A stretch of DNA of 64,000 nucleotides, taken from the NCBI GenBank assembly GCA_021018995.1, contig CM037593.1, forward strand, positions 13,296,088-13,360,087. The letters are read 5' to 3'. Positions 34,401 to 47,100 of the stretch are shown one piece after another (the stretch's first letter is position 1; the number at the start of each line of letters is the position of its first letter). Made by a program: the position numbers and the translations under genes. The DNA is from Chloranthus sessilifolius (lineage: Eukaryota > Streptophyta > Magnoliopsida > Chloranthales > Chloranthaceae). Under the pieces are notes generated by a model that worked only from the letters and a program-made list of their open reading frames with translations, was not told where the DNA came from and did not search any database.

Positions 34401-34784
34401 CCAAGGGCATCATGCGTTTTGGGAAACGCGGAAAGCTAAGTCCTCGGTACATTGGACCATTTAAAGTACTTGGACGAGTTGGCGAGGTAGCATAGGATCG
34501 CCTTACCACCGCAGTTAGCAAGCATGCATAACGTGTTCCACGTATCCATGCTGCGCCATTACGTACGCGATCCGACTCACGTCTTGGATTTCCAACCGAT
34601 AGAGCTTCAGGAGGATATGACGACGATTGAGGAACCGATTGCTATTTTGGATCGTCGACATCAAGTCCTGCGGACTAAATTAATCCCGCTGGTACTAGTC
34701 AAGTGGAGAAATCATTCAGACGCCGAAGCCACTTGGGAGAGAGCAACCGAAATCCGTGAACAGTATCCGCATCTGTTCACTTGA
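31430..34784 (+). pseudogene. pol region of the 12.1-kb gypsy fossil (PR-RT-RH-IN-chromodomain)
   Basis: In order: a protease with ALIDPGSTHSFI (about 31437), a reverse transcriptase with [10 protein letters not shown] (about 32428), RNase H (about 32870-33170), an integrase zinc-binding region ([19 protein letters not shown]), a catalytic core with [10 protein letters not shown] and [13 protein letters not shown], then the distal region ending with a chromodomain-like [17 protein letters not shown] near 34690-34784. The chromodomain and the initiator tRNA-Met primer site point to the Tekay/Del chromovirus lineage. The region is broken. Confidence 0.93.
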
Positions 34785-34976
34785 TAAGAAAGGTAAGCCT
34801 CTATACTTCGTCTAAGAATTCGTTGCCATAATTATAGATTGATGTGTGAGCATGCACTTGATGAATTTCTCTTTTTGGGAACGCTCTGTATAGCGTGTAT
34901 GAATCGGTAGTCTCAAAATCCGGACCGTCAATATTAGGGAGACTGATCAGATGAAATGTGGTGGTCCTGGCATCAG

Positions 34977-35165
34977 TGATCGATCTACACAAGCTGGTGA
35001 CCGATCACCAATGGGCCGTGATCGATCTACACCAAGTGGTGATCGATCTACAAGGGACCCCGTGATCGATCTACACAACTTGGTGATCGATCAATGACTC
35101 GGATTGGGACTTGAAGATTCCCCCGTGATCAATCACCAATGGGCCGTGAACGATCACCAATGGGC
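34977..35165. repeat. Internal copy of the LTR-type GATCGATC array
   Basis: GTGATCGATCTACAC, GTGACCGATCACCAATGG and GTGATCGATCAATG repeats sit between the end of pol and the extra ORF, outside the LTRs. The spacer phrase CACCAATGGGCCGTG is specific to this array, so it is not a simple fragment of the present LTRs. Confidence 0.9.
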
Positions 35166-35394
35166 GTTAAGTTAAAATGGACGGGGGAGTTCGAAGGGTC
35201 ATTTGCAACATCACAACTGCTAGAGACCAAAGGGCTTGCGGTTTCCGACCTTCCCCAACCATTTTTCGACTATTCTCCGGCGATTTCGTTCGTTCTCTGG
35301 CTCGATTTGAGTGTGCGTCGCCTCATTCACCGGTAAATCTTCCATTTCCTTGATCTTTGATTCCTTTCTTCGCATTTTAACCCAAATCTATACC

Positions 35395-36770
35395 ATGGGA
35401 CCACGCACGAAGAATCCTTCGCGTAAGGTACCCACATCCCGGGCTCGTACTCCGGTACCGCCTTCTATTCCAAATCCCCCGCCGTCCATGCCACCCATGG
35501 CACCGGCTTTGACCTCAACCCCACCCGTTCCCGCATCCGCGCCGCTCACTATTGAGCGTGAAGTCCCCAACCCTTGGTGGGCTTCCAAAACCTTCCTACC
35601 GGAATGCGTTTTTGTGTCCTCACTCTATGAGGACCGACCCGAAATGGCTTGGGCCAAGGGTTACATACAAAAGCTAGGGCTTAAACCCTTGCTCGCGCCC
35701 TTCCATGACCATTATTGCCCACGACAGCGGCTTTTCTTTCAAAACCTCAAATGGGGTGATAGTCGCCATCGACTCGTCACAACCATCGATGGCCTTGAAT
35801 ATAAATTTAACCATTTCCATGTCGCGGCGGCACTTCAATGCCCGTCCGCGTACATCGAGACCAGTGCCCTCGAGCCTCCGTACGTCAAGGAGGTACCCTA
35901 TGCCGATGTGGTCACCAAGATGACCCAAGGCCAACACGGTAGGGGCCAATCCATTTCTAGGGCCCAACTACCTGACCGGTTGTGGATGCTTGATACCTAC
36001 ATCAAGTGTGCCCTCAACCCTTTCCTGCACAAGTCCTCACGGACTGGAGTAGTGCAACAAGCACTATTCTCCGCCTATGAGAACCGTTGGTTCTCTATGG
36101 CAGATCTGGTCATTGATGGCATCATAAATACTGACACCGAGAAGGGTGATCTGGAGCGAAGAAACAGATCCCCTATGCACGCCTCGTCACCAAGCTCGTA
36201 GAGCAGTATGCTGCCCTACGTGAGGCCTACGTCTTGGCTCCCCACGAGCCCCATTTGGAAAACAACACTAAGGTCTTTCACCTGAAAGACTGGACAAAGA
36301 GCTACAACTTGTTGGTTAAGCGTCTTCCTGAGGAGGAGGAGGGCGCGGCTGAGCCCATTCCCCCTGCTGTAGCAGAGGGTTCAGTCCCTGATGTGCCCGC
36401 GACCACAGAGGGCGAGCCACCACAGGACCCACCACCCCAGCCAGAGCCATCTGCCCGACCAGCCCCTGTTCCACCCCGCCGATCAGTTCGTCACGCCCCA
36501 CCCCCTCCCCCACCGTCTTCCTCCGACGATGTCACCGCGATGCTTCGCGAGTTGGTGGAGAGCAACCGCCGCATCCACGAGAGGCTGGATGGCGTTGAGG
36601 CGTTCCAGAGACAGATGCATCGTCGTCTGGACTATCACGCGGGTATGCATGAGCTAGTCATGCAGCACCTTTATGCCACGACGTCCACGCCGATGATCGC
36701 GCACGCCCGCCTGCACAGGGTGGATCCACGCGACTATCATTCACCGCCATCGCGTCAGGACCGCCTTTGA
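35395..36770 (+). pseudogene. Extra 3' ORF region of the 12.1-kb gypsy fossil (putative plant transposon protein-like)
   Basis: From the ATG at 35395: a Pro-rich N-terminus (residues about 20-65), then a globular region with FVSSLYEDRPEMAWAKGY and LGLKPLLAPFHDHYCPRQR that resembles the plant transposon-protein family (PF20167-like). A Pro/Glu-rich linker and a C-terminal, probably coiled-coil segment (MLRELVESNRRIHERLDGVE) follow. The base composition is markedly more GC-rich than the rest of the element. It looks broken about once. The layout (globular domain, Pro-rich or acidic linker, coiled coil) parallels the copia ORF at 274-1458. Function unknown. The related 10.4-kb element (42130-52534) lacks it. 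Confidence 0.7.
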
Positions 36771-37053
36771 TGACGCTGCCCATCCGATGCCCCAGTATTA
36801 CCATACTACTATAGCTTATTAGCCATTTATATGTGTACATCTCTAATTATATTCATTGCATACCTCATAAATTATGTTAATACTTTCATTATTCATGCCT
36901 GATATATATAAACTCCGTAAGTGTTTTAATTACCCTGCATAACACATAGACGAATTATTCTGTATTAGTTAGCATGTAAGTTTTAGAACTACAAAATCCC
37001 TGAATACACCTCTTAGTCATTTTCGAGGACGAAAATTCCTAAGGGGGGGATAA

Positions 37054-39546
37054 TGTAACGACCCCAAAAAAAAAAAAAAAAAAAACTAGAAAGCAGGCAT
37101 TCTGCTGTGATCCGCGTGCAAACACGAAACCAAGGTTGATTCAAAACTTTAGGGTTATATTAGTTTAAATAATGTGGCACCGTGATGAGATGAGATCACG
37201 TGCAATTTCATCTAGATCCTAGATGTGTAGAGGGTAGGTGAAGCAAGCTGTGTTCATGCTTCACACCGGAGCGGGCACCAAGGCAAAACAGAAATTCTGC
37301 TGTGAGGAGGTAGCTTATAGAGGAAGGAAGGGAGACAAGAGAGGAGAGACTTCCACTCTTCTTCTCCTTCATCCCCTTGCCCTAATTGCTCCATAGGTTG
37401 GAGATTGTGCTAAGAAAGTGTGAAAGAGATCCGAGAGAGAGAAGAAAAGGGTTAACAAGAGTGAAGATGAGGGATTCCTAAGCTAGAGTAGCTAGACCAA
37501 GGTGATTGAGTTATTTGGGGTTTGAGATTGTGAGAGGCCTTGATCTCGTCAGAACGGTGAAGAGCTTCTCACGGGTCCGGATCGAGGAGGAGCTCCAGAG
37601 ATCTAGGTTTGAGACCCTCTTTACGGGTCATTGCCGGAACCTCAAGGAACCCACGAACAAGGTGAGTTGTGTATGATAAATAGGGTTAAAGGATAGTTTA
37701 GAGGGTGTATTTATGAAGTATTAATGGTGATTGAACAACCATTAGTGGAGGGAGATCAAAAATGGATGGGAGGTGAACTCCATTAATGATTTTTCGTTAT
37801 TGGTGATCGATCACCATAGGGTGGTGATCGATCGAGTTGATGATCGATCACCAAGGATGTGATCGATCAATCATAAGCCTTATGGGGAGAGAGACCCGGA
37901 AGCTAGGAGGTTCTTGCCCGGGTTGTAGATCGACCACTAAGGTGGTGATCGATCTACAAGGGAGTTGGTGATCGATCACCAAGGTGGTGATCGATCTACA
38001 ATGAGGTTGGTGATCGATCACCAAGGTGGTGATCGATCAATCTGTATAAGAAATTGATGTGGATAGAAGGGGGGAGTTTTTGAAATTGCATTGGTGATCG
38101 ATCACCAAGGTGGTGATCGATCTCTGAGAGGTTGGTGATCGATCACCAAGGTGGTGATCGATCAACCTTGACTGTGTTGAGAGAGATAAGTTGGTGATCG
38201 ATCACCAAGGTGGTGATCGATCTACGATGGTGGTGATCGATCAATGAGGTTGGTGATCGATCACTTACCCTGTTTTTGTCTGTCTTGGCTTTATAAAGTA
38301 GACACCCCGGATGTGGTGCCGGGTAATTCTCTGACACTCCTAACACTTAATGTATTGTGCCTATGGTATAGGATAAACCCTGACACGTCGAAAAAGCTTT
38401 GGATTTGCTTAGAAGATAAACTGATCTGAGGTAGGGGAAAACCAACCTAAACTGCTTTTGAGTATGATTTCATGTTCATTTTATATCTGTGCCCTGATTT
38501 CTGTTTTTAACAAGCATGTATGCATATCATAAATTCCTGCTATCTTTGATTTCTGTTTCCTGATTCGTATCCTGAAATCTGCTTCTGATTTCTGCTATCT
38601 GATCTGTGAGGTATATATGTATGTGATTTGATGATTTAAACGGATGATCCCCACCGACGGTGGTATATCCGATACTCGCACACTTGTGCACCTGCTTGTA
38701 ATCCTCGGTGCAATTGCACACCATAGATGAGGCATTGTTGCACTTTCACAATTGTTCATGTGAACGACGATTGGTTGGGGTATCCTATCGGACATTCCTG
38801 TTTACTCTGCTATCTGATCCACGGGAGTTTCTTAAGTTAAATAGACACACTTTAAGTACTCTGATAATATATCTGCATGACATCTGACATCTTGCATAAA
38901 GTTCCCAGCTTTTAACTGATTTGTTTTGAGTACATGATCTGGATTTGTCTTCTGTTATGAGATAGCATGATCTGCATATTCAATTCATTTAGATGGTTTT
39001 TCTTCTATTGAGCTATGATGTAGCTCACCCTGCTTCAAATCTTTTAGGTTACGAGGCTGCAGCGTTCTTGCACCGAGTGACCCGGACTATCACCGGATCC
39101 CGAGGCCGAGGCAGGGACGAGGAGACCAGACGCCCGTGGACGAAGTTTTATCCGTATGCGATGCCCGACATTTTGTACTTCTGATCTTTTGGACTATTGT
39201 GTGCCTGGTGGCCACCTTGTATATACATATATGATTCTACGTTTATTTAGTTTATGTTAGTCCACATTCCATTTCGGAACCACTATCGGGAACCATTGTT
39301 TGGGTGATGTACGTCCATCACCGATGGTTCTTCCTGGTTCCTTTTTGGGAATGTGTATGTTTTTCTTTACATTTAAATATTGTTGACGTGTATTTAGTGT
39401 AGAAATTGTTTGACTCAGACTACCGCTGCTCGGATGTGTCCACCTAGCTTCCGCTATATGGGCGGACACGTGTGATCGATCCGGGATCATCCAGAGTATG
39501 ATCCTAACGGCACGGATTTCTGGAGACGGAAATCCGGGCTGTTACA
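37054..39546 (+). repeat. 3' LTR of the 12.1-kb gypsy fossil
   Basis: Runs from TGTAACGACCCC to GGGCTGTTACA and is followed at once by the CCCTC duplication. It contains the GATCGATC array at 37800-38265. It is about 40 bp longer than the 5' LTR and nearly identical over long stretches. Confidence 0.95.
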
Positions 39547-41199
39547 CCCTCTCTCCGTCCTGCGACCTCTTCGTCTCTCGCAAAACTCTCACCGCACATT
39601 CACCTCTGCTCAGCTAGCTTGAAGACAAAGATCACAGATTTTCTTCAACGATCGATCCAGGCGAATCCCACCTAACTCAGAATTTCTGGGAAACAAAGGT
39701 GCGTAAAATGATAGATCCCCATCCCGCTTATCTCAGATTTCCTTCAAACTGAAGGGGTGTAAACGATGGATCTCACTGTATCAAATTTTAATATTATTAT
39801 ATTTTTTTTATAAAATATCCAATGTTATATTTTTTCTGAAAAATTCTGCAAAAATATTTCTGAAAATTTCTACAATAAGTTGCAGTTTTTCCCCCCTATT
39901 TTATAAATTATCCAAATGTCATAATTTTTTCAGAAAATCTCACAAAGCTATATCATATTATTTTCCTTTAAGTTTTAGAGAATCTGAATCTCAGAAAATT
40001 TCTCCCCTATTTTAACAATAAGATGCATCCTTAAAGTATTTTATTTGATTATTTTTAGGGTTTATGGTACTTTTTATGCCACAGAAACCACTGATTTTTG
40101 CTTTGGTATTGTTATATTTTTTATTCTAGTCTATATTTTTATTTGATTTGTTTTGAGAAATCTCATCTGATTGTTTTAATTTATTTATTTACTTATTTAT
40201 TATTTTTTCCTATCTTTTATATGTTTGAATAGATTGTTTGTCTAAGACTTGGATTTATGTAGCAGTTGGTCCTTTGGAGTTTAGGGAAAAAATGATTTGG
40301 GTAACTCTAATCACGCCTATAGGACCTCTTTTTGCCCCAATGTTTCAAACTCATGAAACCCATTGAGTTATTTAGATTAGATGACGACAATCTTTACTCA
40401 CCTGTATCTTTCACATTCCTAAAGATTATGTATCTTACCATGTGATGGACATTCCATGTGACATATATCTCAATAGAATGACCTTAAAGATGTGCACCAT
40501 CTAATTTTAGGGCTAGGCTTTTGAGATATCTGATACTTGGAAAAAATAATTGTCCCTATGATGTCGTCCCATTTATGTTCTCAAGATCTAGACCATCAAA
40601 AACTACAAAGTTGTTGTAGGCTCTTGATTGGATTATTTATGGTCGTTTGTTTGTGAGGTAATGGTGATTCACAATTTTGAACTTAGGATGTAAATTTATG
40701 TAGTGTGTTGTCATGTGTGTGGTTAAGATTAGCTATGAATCATTTTGGTGATCTGATTGATCACTTCATACAAACTCCATATGGAAAGGGAAGGGCCCTT
40801 TGATTGGATGGGTTATGGGTCTAGGGATGTTAACTGGTCGGTCTGGTCCATTACCAACCCAAATTTTTTTTAATTGGGTCAGGCTTTTAAACTTGACTTA
40901 TCAATTTGGATCCGGGCATCAAGCATCCCAATCTGACAGGTCGAGTCAAGTTGGGCATGCTCAAATGTCAGGTCGGGGTGAGTCAAGCAAAAATCTGTCA
41001 TATATATATATATATAGGATTTTGATAAGGTCAAACAACAGTGTCTGGGAGATGATAATGATGTTAGTTGGGTGAGGGAATATGCAGTTAGAGTAATTAT
41101 TGGGTGATAATTACCACCTAAAGTCTTTATCCAATTCATTAATGTAGTAATAGTACTCAATTTAGACAATCCATTATTTAGGAGTTCAAAGAATGGTAA
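39547..41199. other. Non-coding DNA between the gypsy element and the pectate lyase
   Basis: 39552-39710 continues the pyrimidine-rich sequence cut at 27440 and looks like a transcribed leader, with a possible donor (AACAAAGGTGCG, about 39693). The rest is AT-rich. A GGGTCAGG/GGTCGAGTC repeat like that at 16840-17440 lies at about 40815-40995, and a short TA run at about 40999-41014. No gene; the 5' part of the pectate lyase was sought here and not found. Confidence 0.5.
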
Positions 41200-44100
41200 A
41201 ATCTTTGGTGGCAACATCATGGCACCAAATGCCAATTCTCTCCATGTGCAGAAGGCAACAAACTTCCCCTTTGTGCAATTGGCTTCGCTGCAAGAACCAC
41301 TGGTGGTGCAAAGGGTTCATATTATGTGGTGAATAGATCTGATGATAACCCGAGTAATCCGGCTCCTGGAACTCTTCATTCCTTTGTCAATTATGCTGGA
41401 GAAAATGAAGGAGGAGCTTGGATAACTTTCAGAGAAAGTATGGTGATTACACTTAAGGACAAGCTATGGGTCAAATCTCACACGACTATAGATGGAAGAG
41501 GTGCGAATGTCACTCTAGTTGGGAACGCACTCGCTCTTGCAACAGTAGAGAATGTAATTTTGCATAACTTTGAGGTGTTCCCGACGGGGCAAAGTGACAC
41601 CGTCCATGTATTTAGTGGGTCACACAATGTGTGGATCAACCACTTGAGTTCACGTGATGGAAATTTAGGGTTGGTCAGTGTCCTTCAAGGGTCAACTGAT
41701 GTTACTATCTCAAATTGTTATCTTTCGAATCACAACTTCAATATGTTGTTAGGGGCAGCAGATGAAGATATCTCTGATAAGATTCTTAGGGTAACTGTTT
41801 ATAGGAATTGGTTTGATTCCTCAACGCAAAGGATGCCACATTGCAGGTACTTCAAATTTTCTTTTGAACACCTCATCGTGAGTGTCAGTGATGGCACTTG
41901 GGTTAAATCTCATTGTTTCCAGTGATCATGCACCTGGATGCATGCATACTTCTATTTATGATCACAAAAATTTGTGACAATTCACTTTTGGCCTTTCACT
42001 AGTTTCTCACAAAAAATTAGTGCAACTATGAGACCTGTCGGCTCCAGATTGACCCAAGTGCCACTATTGGCATTCGGATAGGGGGCCTTATTCTAAGTCT
42101 AGTATTATGACCGATGTCGTAATTTATTGTGTAAAGACCCGTATTTTGAACCCGAGTTAGACTGACCCTGTGTGTGTATTCGGCTCGGCAACCGACGTCA
42201 CCATTTGTTTTGGATTTTTATCTAGATGTGATTGTGCGGACAGATTTTAATTTAGAGCCCATTTGGACCCTCGTGCGAAAGTTGTGCACCGACCTCGGTG
42301 TAGCCGCTCAACACCGGACTTGAGTTTTAAAATTAGAAGTGTATAATACATAAGATGTGTGTGTGTGTTTTACTTTGTGAGCAATCCTATTATAAGAAGG
42401 AATTGCATTCCCGTATTATACTAGGTTTTGTTAAGAGAGGATAGTTACCCAACCGTGTGAAACTCCGTCTTCTCTCTTCTTCAATCATCGTAGGAGATCG
42501 GTTTAGAAAACCTCCTTCTCTAGAACCCTCTTTGTTGAAAGCACTTAAACCTTAGAAAGAACTTGAATCAACCTTGGATTCGTAGTTGGCTATTGGGAGA
42601 GGTTGAGATCATTGGGGGCGTGTTGGAGTTGTCTCTGTGAACTCGTGGGATCGATCGCGGCGCGAATCGTTGAGGAAACCCGTCGGTTTCGTTCCGAAGC
42701 TCCATTCGCGTGACTCATTTCTAATCTAGGAATCCTTAGATTAAAGGTACGTTTTAATTAAACTTTTTTATTAAATCATTAGATTAGCCATGGGTTTTAC
42801 TTTGGGATGTATGGGTTTCGATTCGAGTGAAAACCAGCGAAATCGCGTCGTTGTAGCTCGCTCGAGCGAGCTATTATCATCGCTCGAGCGAGGTATCACC
42901 GAACTCCGACATTGCCTTAGTATTTTAGTCATAACTTTTTATCTCGAACTTCGATTGAGACGATTCTTTTTGCGTTGGAAAGCTAATAGAAAAATCTACA
43001 ACTTTCATGTTTTGACCAACTAATGGATCAATTGTCTTGATGGTCAAACATATATGAGAATGTTACATCAAATCGCTTGAGCGAGCTATTATCATCGCTC
43101 GAGCGAGGTATCACCGAACTCCGACATTACCTTAGTATTTTAGTCATAACATTTTATCCCGAACTCCGCTTGAGACGCTTATTTTTGCGTTGGAAAGCTA
43201 ATAGAAAAATCTACAACTTTCATGTTTTGACCAACTCATGGATCAATCGTCTTGATGGTCAAAAATATATAAGAATGTTACGTCAAATTCTAGGATTGGC
43301 GCAACTTGCCTGTTTTGACTTGTTTTTGAGGAAACACTTAAATAGGTCTATATTATTAGTAATTAGAGTTAATCTTAACGCATGAACGTATATTGTGATG
43401 TAGATTGACGGCGAGAAGCCATCAATAGGACCTTTCTTGACTTCGCATAACTCCGAGTTTTGGTAGGAGAATCTCATCTTTACAGTATTTTATTTTAATT
43501 CGCATGGATATTTTGAATTAAAATCTTTGAACTTGCATATGCCATTGAAATCACATCTGTAAACTGAAATTGATATGAATGACTGAAAATCTAAATCTAC
43601 CTGAATCTCAAACCGAATCGCTTAAGCTCAAAAATCAAATCAAGAACCGAACTATGTATAAGAGACTTGCATCCGATTTATATTAGTATCTGATTTGTTT
43701 TATGATTGACTAACGACCCTCAAAAATTCTGAACAATTTCGGCACAAGTTTCCTCATTACCCAAGGGCTTGTTGCATCTGAAAAAGGGTTCATGAGCAGC
43801 GATGGTAGGTAGGGGTTCCCCATCGGTATATTCCCCGCTCTCGAGATATAGTTTACTCGGGAGGTATTTTAAGTTGAGGATTAAGTCATGAATTACGAAC
43901 TTTACATATAGAAGTTAGAGAAACTAAGACATCAAACATTCTGTTCTTTGAAACTGTTTTCACATTTAGAAATAAATCTTACATATGATTTCGCACCTAA
44001 ATTCAGCTTTATTATACGCTTATATGTTTGACAAGCTATATTCGATATTTGTTTTGAAACCATTTTAGTTAAAGTAAAATGTCAGATGTCTTTCTTCATC

Positions 44101-47100
44101 GAGCTTTGTTGGTTGTGTTCGTAATCGACGCGTGGCTATTCGTGGTGTGAGATCGATCCACTACGCTCGAGGAAGAGCTTGAGGTTCCTCCCGAGGAGTT
44201 TTTCGATAGAACTTATCGATTTTCTTATTTGTGGTGAGAGTTAGACTTGAATTTGTGGGCCCATTTTAGTTGGATACCATAGTTTTATATTTGACGTTGA
44301 TTTCATTTATGAGTTATGTTTCGATGATGGTCGGCCATCATCGGTGGTTCTTACTTTTAATTGCTTCCGCATTTATTTTAGCTATGGATATTTATTACGC
44401 TTTACTCTGATATGTGCCCTGTTTGTCCGGCTTATCGTTTATTCGATAGGTTGGCGAACCGGCCTTTCCTATACCTGAGGGATTGGAAAAGTTGGGTCTT
44501 CACAGTTGGTATCAGAGCTATGGTTTTTTTAGATTCTCTAAGGACCCATGAGAACCAATCGTGACCCAAGACAGCTCGTGACGTAGTCATGTCAAGTAGG
44601 GTCCGTAATCACTAGTACTGCTTTGTGATTGTCTACAATCAATGTTGACTGATGTTGTGGTGTTCATAATGACAGCATCAAGATATTCAAGTTAGAGGCA
44701 GAGGCAGGTAGGGCGGTGCCTTTAGAGGACATTCTGAAGGTGTCGGTACATCAAGGGAGTTGCCTTCGCATCCGGTTCTAATGCAGTCCCTATAGGGCCG
44801 GAGTTGATAGAGTCGAGGTGAAAGAATGGAACAAGTGTTGGAAAGTCGCCACCAACATTGCTCAGAGACCGCATCTATGGCTCGTGCTAGATCGTAATCG
44901 CCCGAAGCGAGGCTGATTTGTTGGACAACAACAACAATTATCAGGATTTGCCGAATTCAGGAGGATGAGACCTCCAAATTTTTCTGGACAGACCGACCCG
45001 ATGGAAGCTGAAGGTTGGTTGGATGAGATGGAAAAGATCTTCGAGGTGCTTCAGTGCACCGATGTCGAGAAGGTTAGATGGGCAACCTTCAAACTAGATG
45101 GACAGGCTGGACATGCTGGACCATGGTGGAAGTCCGTGGCTAGACACCGGGAGCAGGAGTTTCCCAATACTCCTTAGACATGGGCTGAGTTTATCGAGGC
45201 GTTCAATGATCAGTACTTTCCCAAGATCGTTAGGCATCAGATGGAAGTTCAGTTCATCGAGCTGAAGCAGGGGACAATGTCAGTGCGTGAGTATGGAGAT
45301 GAGTTCACGCGACTTTCAAGGTTTGCACCTCAACATGTGGCCACCGATATGATGAAGGCCAGAAAATTTCAGCTGGGTCTTAGGCCGAGTATACAGGAGA
45401 GCGTGGCTATGTGAGAAATGGAAACATATGGAGGAGTACTGTCAAAGGCCCTCATAGCAGAGGAAGAAATTCAAAAGCGGTTTTTGAGAAGCAGTCAGCC
45501 GAACAAGGACAGGGTTGTACAAGGGCAGTCAGGTACTTATGAAAATAAGAGGGCCAAGTTTACAAAGCCGCCATTGAACCTTACTCAACCTGCATTTTCT
45601 AGACCAACATTTTCTTGGACCGACCCTTATCGAGATTGGCGGCATCATCACTGTGCAATCCACGACCAATGAGTTCTAATGCTAGTAGAGCTTGATGTAC
45701 GAGGATCCTCTGTGCACCATCTTTTGTTTGGTCACTATGTGCCTAAGGTGCGGAAACCACACAAGACCGAGGATTGTAGGAGGAACAACGGAGCATATTT
45801 TGGTGTGGCGCAATCGGACACATGGTTAAGGATTGTCCTCAGGAGGACAAGGGAAGAACTAGTTCAGCTTCTACTCAGAGATCGACCCGACCTACTGTTC
45901 AAGGTCGAGCTTATGCCGTGATGGCTCAAGAAGCCGAAACATCGAACGACGTGATCCAAGGTATTATTAAAAGTTGAGATGTCTTCTTATTTTATGTGTT
46001 ATATATAATTGCTTGATATTTAATAAATTTTGTTAATAAGTTATGGATGAACACACATGCTTAGAAACTTTTAATTGAAACGCTTGTCTAAACTAAGGTA
46101 CCCTTTTTATGCATCGGGGGAGCGATGTAAGCAAAACTGAAGCGCGAGTGTTGATAGACCCCGGTCTACGGTCTTTGTTACTCCATTGTTCATTTGAGAA
46201 GTTGGGAATCATTCCCAAGGCCCTTGATTTCATCTTGGCAATTCCTACGGGCAACTCAGTGAGCACCGATACCATGTGTCAATCAGTGATTGTGATGATC
46301 GAAGACCACGAGACAGTGGCTGATTTGATCATTTTGAGCATGGAAGGGTTCGACGTGATACTAGGGTGGATTGGTTATCTACTTACCATGCGAGTGTGGA
46401 TTGTCTTCGAAAGATTGTAACATTCCGCCCGCCGAAGAGAAAATCTTTTCGATTTTGCGGAGTCAAATCTTGTGTGATACCGTTTATCTCTGCTATTCAA
46501 GCTGACCGTATGATGAGGAACGGGTGTTGTGGTTATCTGGCCTACTTGCAAGATCATAAGGAGGAGAAGAAAAATATTGCAGATATTACGATTGCTTGCG
46601 AGTATTCAGATGTTTTTCCTGAAGATCTACCGGGATTACCACCTGACAGGGAGATTGAGTTTGCAATTGAGTTAGCGCCGGGTACTAAACCAGTATCAAA
46701 AGCTCCGTATCGAATGGCGCCTGCAGAATTGAAAGAGTTGAAGGCGACTTCGAACTGCTAGATAAGGGCTTTATCGCGAGTGTGTCACCACAGGGAGCAC
46801 GGTTCTATTTGTAAGAAGAAAGAGCGGTTCAATGCGGCTTTGCATCGATTACCGCTTGACTAAATAAGTTGACAATTAAGAACCGTTATCCACTTCCAAG
46901 AATTGATGATTGTTGATCGATTTACAAGGAGCAAGGTTCTTCTCGAAGATCGACTTGAGGTCGGGCTACCATCGGTTGAAAGTTAAGTCTAAATACATTG
47001 AAGATGGTTCGTAACCCGATATGGGCACTCTGAGTTCTTGGTCATGCCATTTGGGTTGACAAACGCATCTCGCGTCATTTATGGACTTGATGAACCGGAT

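Larger units (their letters stand above)
27441..39546 (+). mobile_element. Ty3/gypsy chromovirus fossil, Tekay/Del type, 12.1 kb, with extra 3' ORF
   Basis: The two LTRs (27441-29895 and 37054-39546) both run from TGTAACGACC to a terminal TTACA. A 5-bp duplication CCCTC flanks the element (27436-27440 and 39547-39551). A primer-binding site for initiator tRNA-Met (TGGTATCAGAGC, 29898) follows the left LTR, and a polypurine stretch AAGGGGGGGA precedes the right one. The order gag, protease, reverse transcriptase, RNase H, integrase, C-terminal chromodomain is that of Tekay/Del chromoviruses. An extra ORF region lies between pol and the 3' LTR. The coding part is broken, with roughly ten or more breaks. 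The LTRs are still very alike, so the insertion looks fairly young; no age was computed. Confidence 0.95.

Noticed and set aside
41219-41275. ATG at 41219 as the start of the pectate lyase, with a frame change near 41270
   Set aside because: The other frame reads [15 protein letters not shown] without any break from 41200, so the ATG frame is a shadow.
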